Counted from the stretch's first letter, positions 8,932-17,180 are shown. The stretch: 40,993 bases of DNA from CAMTUW01 sp947085035 (GCA_947085035.1 CAMTUW010000019.1:1-40993); one strand, 5' to 3'. The notes: generated by a model not told the origin, from the sequence alone. A program made the numbers and translations.

Positions 8932-10014
8932 ATGAAGATAGCGATGCTCACGCCCTACGCCACCACCCGAGGGGCTGTTCCAAGAATTGCGGAGGATGTT
9001 GCAGCAGGGCTCATTCAGCTCGGTCACACCATCGAGATGCATGAATGGGGGAGGCGATCGGATACCGAGACCCTGATATCGAAAGTGCTCGGGCGCCCGC
9101 TTGATGCTGTGCAGCTTGGTCGGTGGGTTCGAGAATCTGCTCCGGATGTTGTCTATATGCACACGGGTTTCGACCGTCGGACGCTGCCAAGGGACGCGCT
9201 TCTCCTAGGTTTGGCAGGGCGGAGGGCGTGTCGCATCATTCAACTGCACGGAGGCCGGACGGATATTCTTGAGACGAGAGGCGCGCCGATCTTCAAGTTC
9301 TTGGCTGCGCGATTGATGAGACAGTGTGACGCCATCTTCGCGCTTTCAAGCGAAGAAGTGCGTTGTCTCGACGCTTTTGGAGCACGGCGAGCTCGACTCG
9401 TGAAGAACCCGCTGGCACGCGATTTCGAATCAGTCGTTATGTCCGAGGGGGATGGCTCGGTGCTGTTCGCCGGCCGCCTTGTGCGCGAAAAGGGGATCTT
9501 TGAACTCGTGGAGGCGTGGGCATGTGTGCCTAAGGGGCTTCGCACGACACTGATTGTTGCAGGGGATGGACCTTACGGAGCTCAAATGGGTGAACTGGCG
9601 CAACAACTCGGTGTTGGAGCCTCGATTGAGTTTGTGGGACACGCTGACGATGCGCAGATGCACGCACTCTACGCGCGCTCGAGTGTTTTCGTGCTCCCGT
9701 CTCATTCGGAAGGGTTCCCTACAGTTCTAGCGGAGGCTATGGCATACGGACTACCCATAATCACGACTCCGATCAGGGGTGCCCGCGATCGGCTGATCGA
9801 GGAAGAGAACTGTGTGTTTGTGCGGCCGGGTGATTCTGCAGACATTGCCCGAGGGATCACCCTGCTCCTGACCGACGAAGAACTGCGACAGCGAATGGGC
9901 TCGATGAATAGACAATGTGTCAGACAGTTCAGTCGCGAGATTGTTGTCGAGGAGATTGAGCGAGAGATACTTTCTGCATGTGCTGAACGAAAGCTGCGGG
10001 ACAACAATGGTTAG
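8932..10014 (+). CDS. glycosyltransferase family 4 (GT-B fold)
   Basis: A 360-aa retaining glycosyltransferase. The N-terminal domain starts MKIAMLTPYATTRGAVPRIAEDVAAGL, with the glycine-containing acceptor loop of GT4 enzymes. The C-terminal nucleotide-sugar domain has VLFAGRLVREKGIFELVEA, LIVAGDGPYG and SHSEGFPTVLAEAMAYGLPIITT, including the E-x7-E pair that binds donor phosphate and ribose. It acts in the cytoplasm on a lipid-linked acceptor. The donor cannot be assigned; GDP-fucose made by gmd/fcl or a mannose donor are possibilities only. ATG 8932 follows a 61-bp gap. The next gene overlaps its stop by eight bases. Confidence 0.92.
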   Translation: MKIAMLTPYATTRGAVPRIAEDVAAGLIQLGHTIEMHEWGRRSDTETLISKVLGRPLDAVQLGRWVRESAPDVVYMHTGFDRRTLPRDALLLGLAGRRACRIIQLHGGRTDILETRGAPIFKFLAARLMRQCDAIFALSSEEVRCLDAFGARRARLVKNPLARDFESVVMSEGDGSVLFAGRLVREKGIFELVEAWACVPKGLRTTLIVAGDGPYGAQMGELAQQLGVGASIEFVGHADDAQMHALYARSSVFVLPSHSEGFPTVLAEAMAYGLPIITTPIRGARDRLIEEENCVFVRPGDSADIARGITLLLTDEELRQRMGSMNRQCVRQFSREIVVEEIEREILSACAERKLRDNNG

Positions 10015-10756
10015 AGCAGAGGTCGGAGGCGTTTCAATCTCACGGACAGCATTGCCCGAGGCCACGCTGGCCCTCCTAGGCGACGCCACTGACGGTCACC
10101 CCCGCGTCTACACACTCTTCAACGCACACTCGGCCAAGCTGCGTCGAGAGAGCCGAGCCTACGCAGCCGTCATCGCTGATTTGCATCGCTGCGTGAATCT
10201 GCCCGATGGCGCCTCAGTTACCTACGCGGCACGTTTGCTGGGCTACGGTGACATCGGTCGCTGTCCGGGTCCTGACCTAATCGAATCCGTGTGCGCCCGG
10301 GCCGCGGGGGAGGGCATCCCGATCTTCCTGCTCGGTGGCGCGGAAGGTGTTGCAGACGAACTTGCCGCAGCCCTGTGCTTTCGCCACCCGGGGCTCATCG
10401 TTGTCGGTACGGCCACGCCTCCTTTCGGCGAGTGGCCGGCGACGGAGAACAGCCGGCTGGTTGATGCCGTGAAGTCCTCAGGTGCTCGAATACTCTTCAT
10501 GGGCGTATCGGCACCTAAACAGGAGATATGGGCGTACAACCACGTTGAAGAGCTTAAAATTCCGATCGTATGTGTAGGCGCCGCCTTCGATTTCAACACC
10601 GGCCGCAAGCAGCGCGCGCCCGAGTGGATGCGCAAGGCGGGTATTGAGTGGATCCACCGTCTGTTCTCTGAACCCGGTCGAATGTGGAAACGCTATCTTG
10701 TTGGCAACACGCTTTTCATCTGGGACGTCATCAAGTACGGCAGACGTCCCGCATAA
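10007..10756 (+). CDS. WecG/TagA/CpsF-family glycosyltransferase (GT26)
   Basis: A 249-aa GT26 enzyme, the family that adds the second sugar (N-acetylmannosamine, N-acetylmannosaminuronic acid or others) to undecaprenyl-PP-linked primers. Family blocks are visible: CPGPDLIESVCARA, IPIFLLGGAEGVADELA, ILFMGVSAPKQEIW, VGAAFDFNTGRKQRAPEWM and EWIHRLFSEPGRMWKRYLVGN. The frame is open back to 9917, but ATG 10007 starts the domain properly and overlaps the previous gene by eight bases. It probably acts directly after the priming transferase at 23970, which now lies about 13 kb away beyond the toxin-antitoxin island. Confidence 0.92.
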   Translation: MVRAEVGGVSISRTALPEATLALLGDATDGHPRVYTLFNAHSAKLRRESRAYAAVIADLHRCVNLPDGASVTYAARLLGYGDIGRCPGPDLIESVCARAAGEGIPIFLLGGAEGVADELAAALCFRHPGLIVVGTATPPFGEWPATENSRLVDAVKSSGARILFMGVSAPKQEIWAYNHVEELKIPIVCVGAAFDFNTGRKQRAPEWMRKAGIEWIHRLFSEPGRMWKRYLVGNTLFIWDVIKYGRRPA

Positions 10757-10803
10757 CCGTTACGTCTCTTGAGTTGTATACGCGCACCGCGAAGGAGTTA
10801 TCT

Positions 10804-11850
10804 ATGAAGAAAGCACTCATCACAGGCATCACCGGCCAGGATGGTTCGTACCTGGCGGAGCTGCTGCTCGAAAAGGGCTACGAGGTTCACGGCATCATCC
10901 GGCGGGCTTCCACCTTCAACACCGACCGCATCGATCACCTCTACCGTGATCCGCATGACGAGGGCGTCGGGCTGTTCCTCCACTACGGTGACCTCGCTGA
11001 CGGGACGGGACTGCGCCGTATCCTCGAAAAGGTCCAACCGCAGGAGGTCTATAACCTGGGTGCGCAGTCGCACGTGAAGGTCTCGTTCGATCAGTCGGCG
11101 TACACCGCTGATGTGGTGGCCACCGGCACACTGCGCCTGCTCGACGCGGTGCGCGACTACTCAGACACGACCGGCGAATCGGTCCGCTTCTACCAGGCCG
11201 GTTCCTCGGAGATGTTTGGCGCCACCGCGCCCCCTCAGAATGAAACCACGCCGTTCTACCCACGCAGCCCTTACGCCGTCTCCAAGGTCGCGGGGTACTG
11301 GTACTGCGTGAACTACCGTGAGGCGTATGGCATGTTCATCGCAAATGGCATCCTGTTCAACCACGAGTCAGAACGCCGCGGTGAGACGTTCGTCACGCGC
11401 AAGATCACACGCGCGGTCGGCCGCATCAAGCATGGGCTGCAAGACAAGCTCTATCTGGGCAACATGGACGCCAGGCGTGATTGGGGTTATGCGCCCGACT
11501 ACGTCGAAGCGATGTGGTTGATGCTGCAAGCCGACACTCCTGACGACTACGTGGTGGCCACCGGTTCGGCGTACTCGGTTAGGGAGTTCGTGGAAGCCGC
11601 GTTCGCGGAGGTGGACCTCGACTGGCAGAAGTACGTCGAGATCGACCCGCGGTACTTCCGGCCCACCGAGGTGGACTGGTTGCTCGGTGATCCCTCCAAG
11701 GCGCGCGAACAGCTTGGGTGGGAGCCGAAGGTGGGATTCACAGAGCTCGTGCGGCGCATGGTGGCCCACGACCTCGAGCTCTCAGCACAGGAAAAGACGC
11801 TCACGGACGCCGGACACACTGTCGGCCTGAGGAGCGTCAGGCATGGATAG
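10804..11850 (+). CDS. gmd: GDP-mannose 4,6-dehydratase
   Basis: A 348-aa short-chain dehydrogenase/reductase that converts GDP-D-mannose to GDP-4-keto-6-deoxy-D-mannose with bound NADP+. Visible features are the Rossmann motif TGITGQDG (residues 7-14), YNLGAQSHV near 83-91, SSEMFG (134-139), the catalytic Tyr157 and Lys161 in YAVSK, and the GDP-binding FNHESERRGETFVTRKI block typical of Gmd. The frame is open upstream to 10684, but ATG 10804 has an excellent GAAGGAG site and gives the standard N-terminus and length. The next gene starts inside its 3' end, forming a two-gene GDP-L-fucose unit. Confidence 0.97.
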   Translation: MKKALITGITGQDGSYLAELLLEKGYEVHGIIRRASTFNTDRIDHLYRDPHDEGVGLFLHYGDLADGTGLRRILEKVQPQEVYNLGAQSHVKVSFDQSAYTADVVATGTLRLLDAVRDYSDTTGESVRFYQAGSSEMFGATAPPQNETTPFYPRSPYAVSKVAGYWYCVNYREAYGMFIANGILFNHESERRGETFVTRKITRAVGRIKHGLQDKLYLGNMDARRDWGYAPDYVEAMWLMLQADTPDDYVVATGSAYSVREFVEAAFAEVDLDWQKYVEIDPRYFRPTEVDWLLGDPSKAREQLGWEPKVGFTELVRRMVAHDLELSAQEKTLTDAGHTVGLRSVRHG

Positions 11851-12775
11851 CGCCGGTCGCGTCTTCGTCGCCGGCCACAGGGGGCTCGTAGGCGGCGCGA
11901 TTGTACGACGCCTCAAGGCTGACGGATTCACGGACATCATGACGCTGACCCGCGATGAGCTTGACCTCACAGATCAGCGCGCGGTCGACGGCTTCTTCGA
12001 CACAGAGCGTCCGGAGTACGTCTTCCTCGCCGCAGCCAAGGTGGGCGGCATTCTCGCCAACAGCACCTATCCGGCCGACTTCATCCGCGAGAACCTGCAG
12101 ATCCAGACCAACGTGATCGAGTCGGCGTACCGTGCAGGTGTGCTCAAGCTGGCCTTTCTCGGCAGCAGCTGCATCTACCCCAAGCTCGCACCGCAGCCGC
12201 TCAAGGAGGAGTATCTGCTCACGGGCGCACTCGAGCCCACGAACGAAGCGTATGCGGTGGCCAAGATCGCCGGCATCGCCATGGCGCAGGCGTACCGGCG
12301 GCAGTACGGATTCGATGCGATCAGCCTCATGCCCACCAACCTCTACGGACCCGGCGACAACTTCGATCTGGAGTCGTCGCATGTGCTGCCGGCCCTCATG
12401 CGCAAGTTCCACGAGGCGAAGGTCGCGGGCGCGCCGCAGGTTACCGTCTGGGGAACGGGCACGCCGCGCCGCGAGTTCCTGCACGTGGATGACATGGCAA
12501 GGGCCTCGGTGTTTCTCATGCAGAACTACTCGGACGAGGCGATTGTGAACGTGGGGGTCGGCGAAGACGTCAGCATCGGCGAACTCGCGGCGCTGATCGC
12601 CGACGTTGTGGGCTACACCGGCGAGATCGTCCACGACACATCCAAGCCGGACGGCACACCGCGCAAGCTGCTCGACGTCTCGCGTCTGCGGTCGCTGGGC
12701 TGGCAGCCGCAAGTCGCGCTGCGCGACGGTATCGAGCAGACGTACGGCTGGTATGTGGAGCACGCGGAGAGCTGA
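11843..12775 (+). CDS. fcl: GDP-L-fucose synthase (epimerase/reductase)
   Basis: A 310-aa extended SDR enzyme that epimerises and reduces the Gmd product to GDP-L-fucose using NADPH. It shows GHRGLVG (11-17), AAAKVGGI (63-70), the catalytic SSCIYP (Ser108, Cys110), Tyr137 and Lys141 in YAVAK, and a C-terminal VGVGEDVSI block. These residues line up with the Ser/Cys/Tyr/Lys set known in E. coli Fcl, each shifted by one position. ATG 11843 has a GAGGAG site and overlaps the gmd stop by eight bases, so both are made together. The polymer therefore probably contains L-fucose, or a sugar derived from it. Confidence 0.97.
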   Translation: MDSAGRVFVAGHRGLVGGAIVRRLKADGFTDIMTLTRDELDLTDQRAVDGFFDTERPEYVFLAAAKVGGILANSTYPADFIRENLQIQTNVIESAYRAGVLKLAFLGSSCIYPKLAPQPLKEEYLLTGALEPTNEAYAVAKIAGIAMAQAYRRQYGFDAISLMPTNLYGPGDNFDLESSHVLPALMRKFHEAKVAGAPQVTVWGTGTPRREFLHVDDMARASVFLMQNYSDEAIVNVGVGEDVSIGELAALIADVVGYTGEIVHDTSKPDGTPRKLLDVSRLRSLGWQPQVALRDGIEQTYGWYVEHAES

Positions 12776-12804
12776 GTAAGCCCCGCCCGTTTATGGGTGC
12801 GCGC

Positions 12805-14100
12805 ATGCAGGTAACAGTGATCGGTGCCGGTTACGTTGGTCTGGTCGCAGCGGTGTGTTAAGTCTGGTCATGACGTCACGTGCGTGGACATAGACCCGGT
12901 AAGGTGGCGGATCTCAACGAGGGGCGGTCGCCGATCTACGAGCCCGGCGTCAAGGATCTGATCGTGGAGGGGACAGCGGCGGGACGTCTTCGGTTTTGCA
13001 TACCGGAGTCTGGCTGGTCGTCACTGATCGCAGAGGTGATGATCGTGGCTGTCGGTACGCCGATGGCAGGCAACGGAGCTGCGGATCTCTCGCAGGTGCG
13101 CGACGTGATCGACGCCCTGAGTGACGCCGCGACCGAGCCATTCACGTTGGTGATGAAGTCGACGGTGACGGTCGGTACCGGCGCGGCGCTCATCGAACGC
13201 TTCCTAGCTCGCTCAGGGCTGGAGATCCGGTACGTATCCAATCCTGAGTTCTTGCGTGAGGGTCGCGCGATCGAGGACTGGTACGACACGGATCGCATCG
13301 TGTTCGGCGCGGCTGATCCGGATCATCTGGTGCCTCTGCGTGAGCTGTATGCGGACATAGAGGCGCCGATACTGGAGACCGACATCGCGAGCGCCGAGAC
13401 GATCAAGTACGCCTCCAACGCCTTCCTCTCCACGAAGATCTCGTTCATCAACGAGATCGCGAATCTGTGCGACGCCGTGGGCGCGGACATCGACGACGTC
13501 GCTCGCGGCATTGGCATGGACGCACGTATCAGCCCTCACTTCCTTCACGCGGGAATCGGGTACGGCGGCTCGTGCTTTCCCAAGGACACGCGTGCGCTCG
13601 AGTTCATCACGGCTATCAACGGCTACCAGTTCGCTCTGCTTAAGGCTGTGATCGATGTCAACAACCGTCAACGGCTGTTACCGGTCATCCATCTTGTCCG
13701 CGCGATGCCTGACATGGATTGCCGAAGGGTCGCTGTCCTCGGCTTGTCCTTCAAGCCGGGGACGGATGATATCCGGGAGGCTCCGGCCCTCGATGTCATC
13801 CCGCTGCTGCTTGAAACGGGGGCTTCGCTCGCAGCGTACGACCCGATAGCGCGGGACGTTCCGCTTGCCGGTGTTGAGCGCACTACGACCGTCTGGGAGG
13901 CACTTGCCGGAGCCTCGGCCGCGATTGTGGCCACCGAGTGGCAGGAGTTCACTGCGCTTGATTGGACACGGGTGCGTGCCGCAATGGCCGACCCGGCGAT
14001 CATCTACGACGGGCGCAACTGCCTTGATCGCGCGGCGGTGGAGGCCGCAGGACTCACGTACATGGGCGTGGGCAGACCCGGGGCGCATCGGCAGAGGTGA
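12805..14100 (+). pseudogene. ugd: UDP-glucose/GDP-mannose dehydrogenase, frameshifted at the NAD-binding end
   Basis: Starting at ATG 12805 the reading frame gives MQVTVIGAGYVGLVAAVC, the NAD-binding start of a UDP-glucose 6-dehydrogenase, then hits TAA at 12859. A second frame from 12860 continues as KSGHDVTCVDIDP, and from about 12900 the first frame resumes as KVADLNEGRSPIYEPG and runs to 14100. Compared with the family this is a loss of about five bases after codon 18 and one base near 12899; together they restore the frame. The rest is intact: VGTPMAGNG, NPEFLREG, FINEIANLCDAVGAD, catalytic Cys in GYGGSCFPKD (TGC 13573-13575) and GLSFKPGTDDIREAPA. The longest simple ORF (GTG 12880) lacks the GxGxxG motif. 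This is either a real decayed gene or two sequence errors within about 45 bp. Confidence 0.85.
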
Positions 14101-14232
14101 GGCGGCCAGGTCAGAAGCACGGGGTGCGCCGTTCTCGCAAAGGCATGGCACAAGCACGGCGAAACAATGCGGGCGCTCCTTGGTCGGTCCTCCCCTGGAA
14201 TGCTGATATGCGCATACGATGCGCTTGCGAAG

Positions 14233-14252
14233 TGTTACCAAAGGCGGTAACA
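14233..14252. promoter_or_regulatory. perfect inverted repeat, likely operator
   Basis: TGTTACC and GGTAACA form 7-bp perfect arms around a 6-bp centre (AAAGGC), 33 bp before the regulator gene at 14286. The GTTACC/GGTAAC half-sites are the same as those in front of the first abiEi gene (15671-15684) but in the opposite order. It is probably a protein-binding site of the downstream HTH-like protein or of an AbiEi antitoxin; that is inference. The rest of the 14101-14285 gap shows no other feature. Confidence 0.55.
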
Positions 14253-14285
14253 TTTAGACCACGAGTTGCGGAACGAGGGGCTGCT

Positions 14286-14753
14286 GTGAGCATCCAGTCG
14301 GTGCGTGTGGATAACAGGAAGCGCGAGTGGGTGCTCGAGACGTCGAGGGGTGCGTTCTCGTATCCGTTCGCGAAATGTGATCCCGAGCCAACGCCGTCTG
14401 ATCGCGTCGCGGAGTACTCCATCGATGATGAGCTTGCTCGTCAGGCTGTTTCGTACGTTCTGGAATCAGGGCGGGCGGGTTTCGTCCACAGCGAGATGGC
14501 ATTCGACTACAACCGCGAGCCAGCCTACCTGCGGGATCTACTCCTCCACCAGTTGACAGTCGAGGCTCGCCAGAATCTCGAGGCGAGTCGGCTGCCAAAG
14601 CGTGAGATCATGCGTCGGCTCCAGACATCGGCGGCGCAACTCTATCGGCTGCTCGACCCCGGGAACTACAGCAAGTCCGTCGACAGCATGCTCGAACTGC
14701 TCAGTGTCTTAGGATGCGAAGTCGAGCTATCGGTTCGAAAGCGCACCGTGTGA
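14286..14753 (+). CDS. HTH-type regulator or antitoxin-like protein of unknown family
   Basis: A 155-aa soluble protein. The N-terminal part (about 1-60) reads as a small beta-rich domain (VRVDNRKREWVLETSRGAFSYPFAK). The C-terminal part has a helix-rich segment, RQNLEASRLPKREIMRRLQTSAAQLYRLLD, that resembles a helix-turn-helix, followed by SVDSMLELLSVLGCEVELSV. This layout resembles XRE/HigA-like DNA-binding proteins, but I cannot name the family. The frame runs back to 14097; GTG 14286 was chosen for its GAGGGG site and because it lies just after the 14233 palindrome. No toxin partner is adjacent unless it acts with the AbrB-PIN pair. It marks the left end of the toxin-antitoxin island. Confidence 0.65.
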   Translation: MSIQSVRVDNRKREWVLETSRGAFSYPFAKCDPEPTPSDRVAEYSIDDELARQAVSYVLESGRAGFVHSEMAFDYNREPAYLRDLLLHQLTVEARQNLEASRLPKREIMRRLQTSAAQLYRLLDPGNYSKSVDSMLELLSVLGCEVELSVRKRTV

Positions 14754-14802
14754 TCGCTCATGGCGCTTGGCGGGCTGTCGGACTCCTTGACCAAAAGCGA
14801 AT

Positions 14803-14828
14803 GTAAGGAGTACGATGTCACGTAAGGA
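14803..14828 (+). promoter_or_regulatory. paired GTAAGGA boxes before the AbrB gene (copy 1)
   Basis: GTAAGGA occurs at 14803-14809 and 14822-14828, 19 bp apart (about two helical turns), between a possible -35 (TTGACC, 14787-14792) and the ribosome site GGAGG of the AbrB gene. The same two boxes at the same spacing stand in copy 2 (17181 and 17200), although the bases between them differ. Conservation of boxes but not spacer suggests a binding site for autoregulation. A TACGAT at 14811-14816 could be the -10. Confidence 0.5.
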
Positions 14829-14851
14829 ATCACACACCTTCGGAGGCACCG

Positions 14852-15196
14852 ATGGAAACGCGCGCGAAGGTCACATCCAAGGGGCAGGTCACCATCCCGG
14901 TAAAGGTTCGACGGGCCCTTGGCATCGAGGAGGGCGACCAGCTCGTCTTCGAGGTCGCAGCCGGATACGCGACGGTGCACAAGAAGCGCTCGGTCGTCGA
15001 TATCGCCGCTGACTGGCGTGCGCAACACCCCCTGGGCGAGCCGCGGTACGCGAGCGACCGCGAGGCCATCGCGGCGCACTTCCGCAACAAAGTCGCAGAC
15101 GACACTGCGCGGCGAGGCTCCATCGCGATCGTGGGGCCGCGCGGCATCCGCTATTTTGACGACTCCGGGTCCGCGGATACCGGCGAGGTGGACTGA
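14852..15196 (+). CDS. AbrB/MazE/SpoVT-type antitoxin, copy 1
   Basis: A 114-aa protein with an N-terminal SpoVT/AbrB swapped-hairpin DNA-binding domain: TRAKVTSKGQVTIPVKVRRALGIEEGDQLVFEV (about 3-36), followed by GYATVHKK. The acidic, helical C-terminal half (RAQHPLGEPRYASDREAIAAHFR) is the part expected to wrap and neutralise the toxin. Such proteins repress their own operon and pair with PIN-domain RNases, and a PIN gene follows after one base. ATG 14852 has a GGAGG site eight bases upstream. The protein is close to identical to the copy at 17230; differences are scattered substitutions. Confidence 0.92.
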   Translation: METRAKVTSKGQVTIPVKVRRALGIEEGDQLVFEVAAGYATVHKKRSVVDIAADWRAQHPLGEPRYASDREAIAAHFRNKVADDTARRGSIAIVGPRGIRYFDDSGSADTGEVD

Positions 15197-15197
15197 G

Positions 15198-15590
15198 GTG
15201 CGGTTGGCGGACACGAACGTGGTGCTGGACCTGCTGCGCGAGCTCGGCGCGCCCGACCGCGCGGCCCTGGACACTCTCGCGCGCGAAGCGGAGGCCTTGG
15301 GCGAACCGCTGGTGGTGTGTGAGTCCGTTCTCGCCGAAAGCGTCTGGGTCCTCACCAGCGCATACGGGATGTCGGCGGCCGACGCAGCGCAGGCCATCGC
15401 CGCTCTCCTGGACGGTGAGGGGCTGGTGCCCTGGGATCGGGCGGTTGCCTCGGCAGCGCTCGAGTTGCTCGCAACGAGCCCCCGGCTGGACATCGTCGAC
15501 TGCCTGCTCGCGGCCCGCTCTCAACTCGACGGTGATGACGTGGTGACGTCGGATCGCCTGCTGCAGCGGGCGATCAGCGGGACAGAGTAG
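15198..15590 (+). CDS. PIN-domain toxin (VapC-like RNase), intact copy
   Basis: A 130-aa PIN-domain protein. The acidic metal-binding residues are in place: ADTNVVLDLL (first Asp, near residue 5), the Glu of CESVLAESVWVL near 45, and DIVDCLLAARS plus VVTSDRLL for the later Asp residues. VapC-type enzymes cleave tRNA or rRNA and arrest growth when freed from their antitoxin. The frame is open well upstream, but GTG 15198 lies one base past the AbrB stop with GAGGTGG upstream, the usual antitoxin-toxin coupling. The duplicated copy at 17576 stops after 53 codons, so this is the only full-length toxin of this type here. Confidence 0.9.
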   Translation: MRLADTNVVLDLLRELGAPDRAALDTLAREAEALGEPLVVCESVLAESVWVLTSAYGMSAADAAQAIAALLDGEGLVPWDRAVASAALELLATSPRLDIVDCLLAARSQLDGDDVVTSDRLLQRAISGTE

Positions 15591-15670
15591 CCGCGGACTT
15601 CTTCGGATATGGCCTGATCGACTCAGAATCCGCTGTTGATTTGCAGCGGACCGGCGGCGACGCTTGTGAT

Positions 15671-15702
15671 GGTAACAAGTTACCACACATGGTAAGTTAC
15701 TA
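15671..15702. promoter_or_regulatory. two adjoining palindromes abutting the abiEi-1 start codon
   Basis: GGTAAC-AA-GTTACC (15671-15684) is a perfect 6-bp-arm palindrome; TGGTAA-G-TTACTA (15690-15702) is a second, nearly perfect one ending two bases before ATG 15705. No Shine-Dalgarno sequence lies between them and the start codon. AbiEi antitoxins are known to repress their own operons by binding inverted repeats in the promoter, so these are the likely operators of abiEi-1. The GGTAA/TTAC half-sites recur before abiEi-3 and at 14233. Confidence 0.6.
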
Positions 15703-15704
15703 CT

Positions 15705-16346
15705 ATGAAACGTGATGCGCTCCTCGATATTGTCGCCCGGGAACCCCTGTTCACCACGGGCATGCTCCTGACGCCTGGTGTTGATGTTCAGGATGTCAGG
15801 AAGCAGCTTTCCCGGTGGACTCGTGACGGGACTGTTGTGCAGTTGCGCAGGGGACTCTACTCGCTTGGAGCGCGCTACCGCTTGCGGGAGCCGCATCCGT
15901 ACGAAGTCTCGAATGCCGTGCTTCAGGGTTCCTACGTGAGTCTGGAGACGGTTCTCGCCGATCGTGGCCTGATTCCTGAGGCGGTCTTCTCCACGACGGC
16001 TGTGACCACAGGCCGGCAAGGTTCTAGACAGACTCCGTTTGGATGCTTCGTGTATCAACACATCAGGCCCGATCTGTTCTGGGGCTACGAGTCGGTATCG
16101 ATCGGAGAGGGGCGAGTCGCCTTCGTCGCGACGCCGGAGAAGGCGCTTTTGGACATGGCGTACCTGAGGACGCGATCAGACGAGGCTGGATTCGCTCGCG
16201 AATTGCGATTGCAGCGCCTCGAGATCATCGATGCGGAACGACTTGTTCGCTTCGCCGAACGTTTCGGCGGCAAGAAGGTGCTGCGTTTTGCGCGGAACGT
16301 CATCGCGCTGCGGGAGTCAGAGCGAGAGGAGTATCGGGGCCAGTGA
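15705..16346 (+). CDS. abiEi: AbiEi-type antitoxin of a type IV toxin-antitoxin system, unit 1
   Basis: A 213-aa AbiEi-like protein. The N-terminal winged-helix part (about 1-55) includes LFTTGMLL and QLSRWTRDGTVVQLRRGLYSL, the conserved wing. The C-terminal part has GSYVSLETVLADRGLIPE, AVTTGRQGSRQTPFG and FVATPEKALLDMAYL. AbiEi proteins neutralise the AbiEii nucleotidyltransferase without stable complex formation and repress the operon. ATG 15705 has no ribosome site and follows the operator palindromes directly, so the mRNA may be leaderless. The toxin gene overlaps the stop (GTGA). It is clearly related to, but diverged from, the proteins at 19059 and 22366. Confidence 0.9.
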   Translation: MKRDALLDIVAREPLFTTGMLLTPGVDVQDVRKQLSRWTRDGTVVQLRRGLYSLGARYRLREPHPYEVSNAVLQGSYVSLETVLADRGLIPEAVFSTTAVTTGRQGSRQTPFGCFVYQHIRPDLFWGYESVSIGEGRVAFVATPEKALLDMAYLRTRSDEAGFARELRLQRLEIIDAERLVRFAERFGGKKVLRFARNVIALRESEREEYRGQ

Positions 16347-17170
16347 AGGACCATATTGCGGAGCTCGTCGCTGCTTCGTCGCCGTGGAACGCGACAAACA
16401 CCATGCGTGAGTACCTCCAGGCGCGCATTCTGGAGACCCTGCAGGTGCGGGGCGCGTGGAGTTCCATCGTGTTCAGGGGAGGCGCTGCACTCCGGTTCCT
16501 CTACCGCATTCCCCGGTTCTCTGAGGATCTCGACTTCTCCCTTGAGGACAAGAATGCGGGATACGATTTCGCCAACCTGATCGACGCCGTACGGGGTCAG
16601 TTCGCACGTGAGGGGTATGTGGTCGAGACGCAGGTCGGCACGCTAACGGCCGTCAACAAGGCCTTCATCAGGTTTCCCGGACTCGAGCACGAGTTCGGGT
16701 TGAGCCCTCACGCCGATCAGGTCTTCTCGGTCAAGATCGAAGTGGATACGAATCCCCCTGGCGGGGCGGGAGTCGCGGTCACGATGGTACGACGGTTCAC
16801 CACGCTGCGACTGGCGCACCATGACAAGCCGTCGTTGCTGGCAGGCAAGACGGCGGCGCTCCTCCTCCGTGACTGGATCAAAGGCAGGGACGTGTACGAC
16901 CTGGTGTGGTACCTCAGCGATTCGACGTGGCCCGAACCCAACGAGACCCTGCTCATGAACGCATGTCGTCAGGCGAACCGGCCGGATCTGGCGGGCGGTG
17001 GCCCCGTGTGGCGCGAAGCGCTCGTGTCGCGCATTCGCGAAGCGCCATGGGATCACGTCCTTTCGGACGCTCAGCGCTTCTTAGAGCGACCTGAGGACGC
17101 GTGGATGCTTGAGAGAGAAACCGTTCTGTCGGTGCTTGAGCAGCGCGGGTGGGCTGTCGGCGCTCCTTGA
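16343..17170 (+). CDS. abiEii: AbiEii-type nucleotidyltransferase toxin, unit 1
   Basis: A 275-aa nucleotidyltransferase toxin. The core motif FRGGAALRFLYRIPRFSEDLDFSLE (about 44-68) carries the GG pair and the DLD metal-binding acids. IEVDTNPP (about 132-139) supplies the third acid, and LLAGKTAALLLRDWIKGRDVYDL (about 165-187) the conserved Lys/Arg-rich helix. Related toxins block growth by adding nucleotides to tRNA ends or using GTP. The frame extends upstream to 16043 inside abiEi, but GTG 16343 overlapping the antitoxin stop is the natural start. Its last codons lie within repeat copy 2. Confidence 0.9.
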   Translation: MKDHIAELVAASSPWNATNTMREYLQARILETLQVRGAWSSIVFRGGAALRFLYRIPRFSEDLDFSLEDKNAGYDFANLIDAVRGQFAREGYVVETQVGTLTAVNKAFIRFPGLEHEFGLSPHADQVFSVKIEVDTNPPGGAGVAVTMVRRFTTLRLAHHDKPSLLAGKTAALLLRDWIKGRDVYDLVWYLSDSTWPEPNETLLMNACRQANRPDLAGGGPVWREALVSRIREAPWDHVLSDAQRFLERPEDAWMLERETVLSVLEQRGWAVGAP

Positions 17171-17180
17171 CCGGGCGGAT

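Larger units (their letters stand above)
14772..15356 (+). repeat. direct repeat, copy 1 (AbrB gene plus 5' part of the PIN gene)
   Basis: This segment of about 585 bp recurs at 17151-17734 with high identity: leader, AbrB-type antitoxin gene and the first 53 codons of the PIN toxin gene. The match ends sharply at CTCACC (15351-15356 against 17729-17734). The left end carries GGGCTGTCGG and CTCCTTGACC; in copy 2 the same bases are the last codons and stop of abiEii-1. Copy 1 may therefore keep a fossil of an abiEii 3' end, pointing to duplication of a larger abiE-abrB-pin unit. Confidence 0.85.

Noticed and set aside
12805..12905. Programmed frameshift in the UDP-glucose dehydrogenase gene
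   Set aside because: No slippery heptamer or following structure is visible, the first change needs five bases, and an in-frame stop lies between.
14889..16061. Long minus-strand open frame (390 aa) across the AbrB, PIN and abiEi-1 genes
   Set aside because: Its translation is Arg/Pro/Ser-rich, with no domain; it is the antisense of three well-supported genes and reflects high GC.
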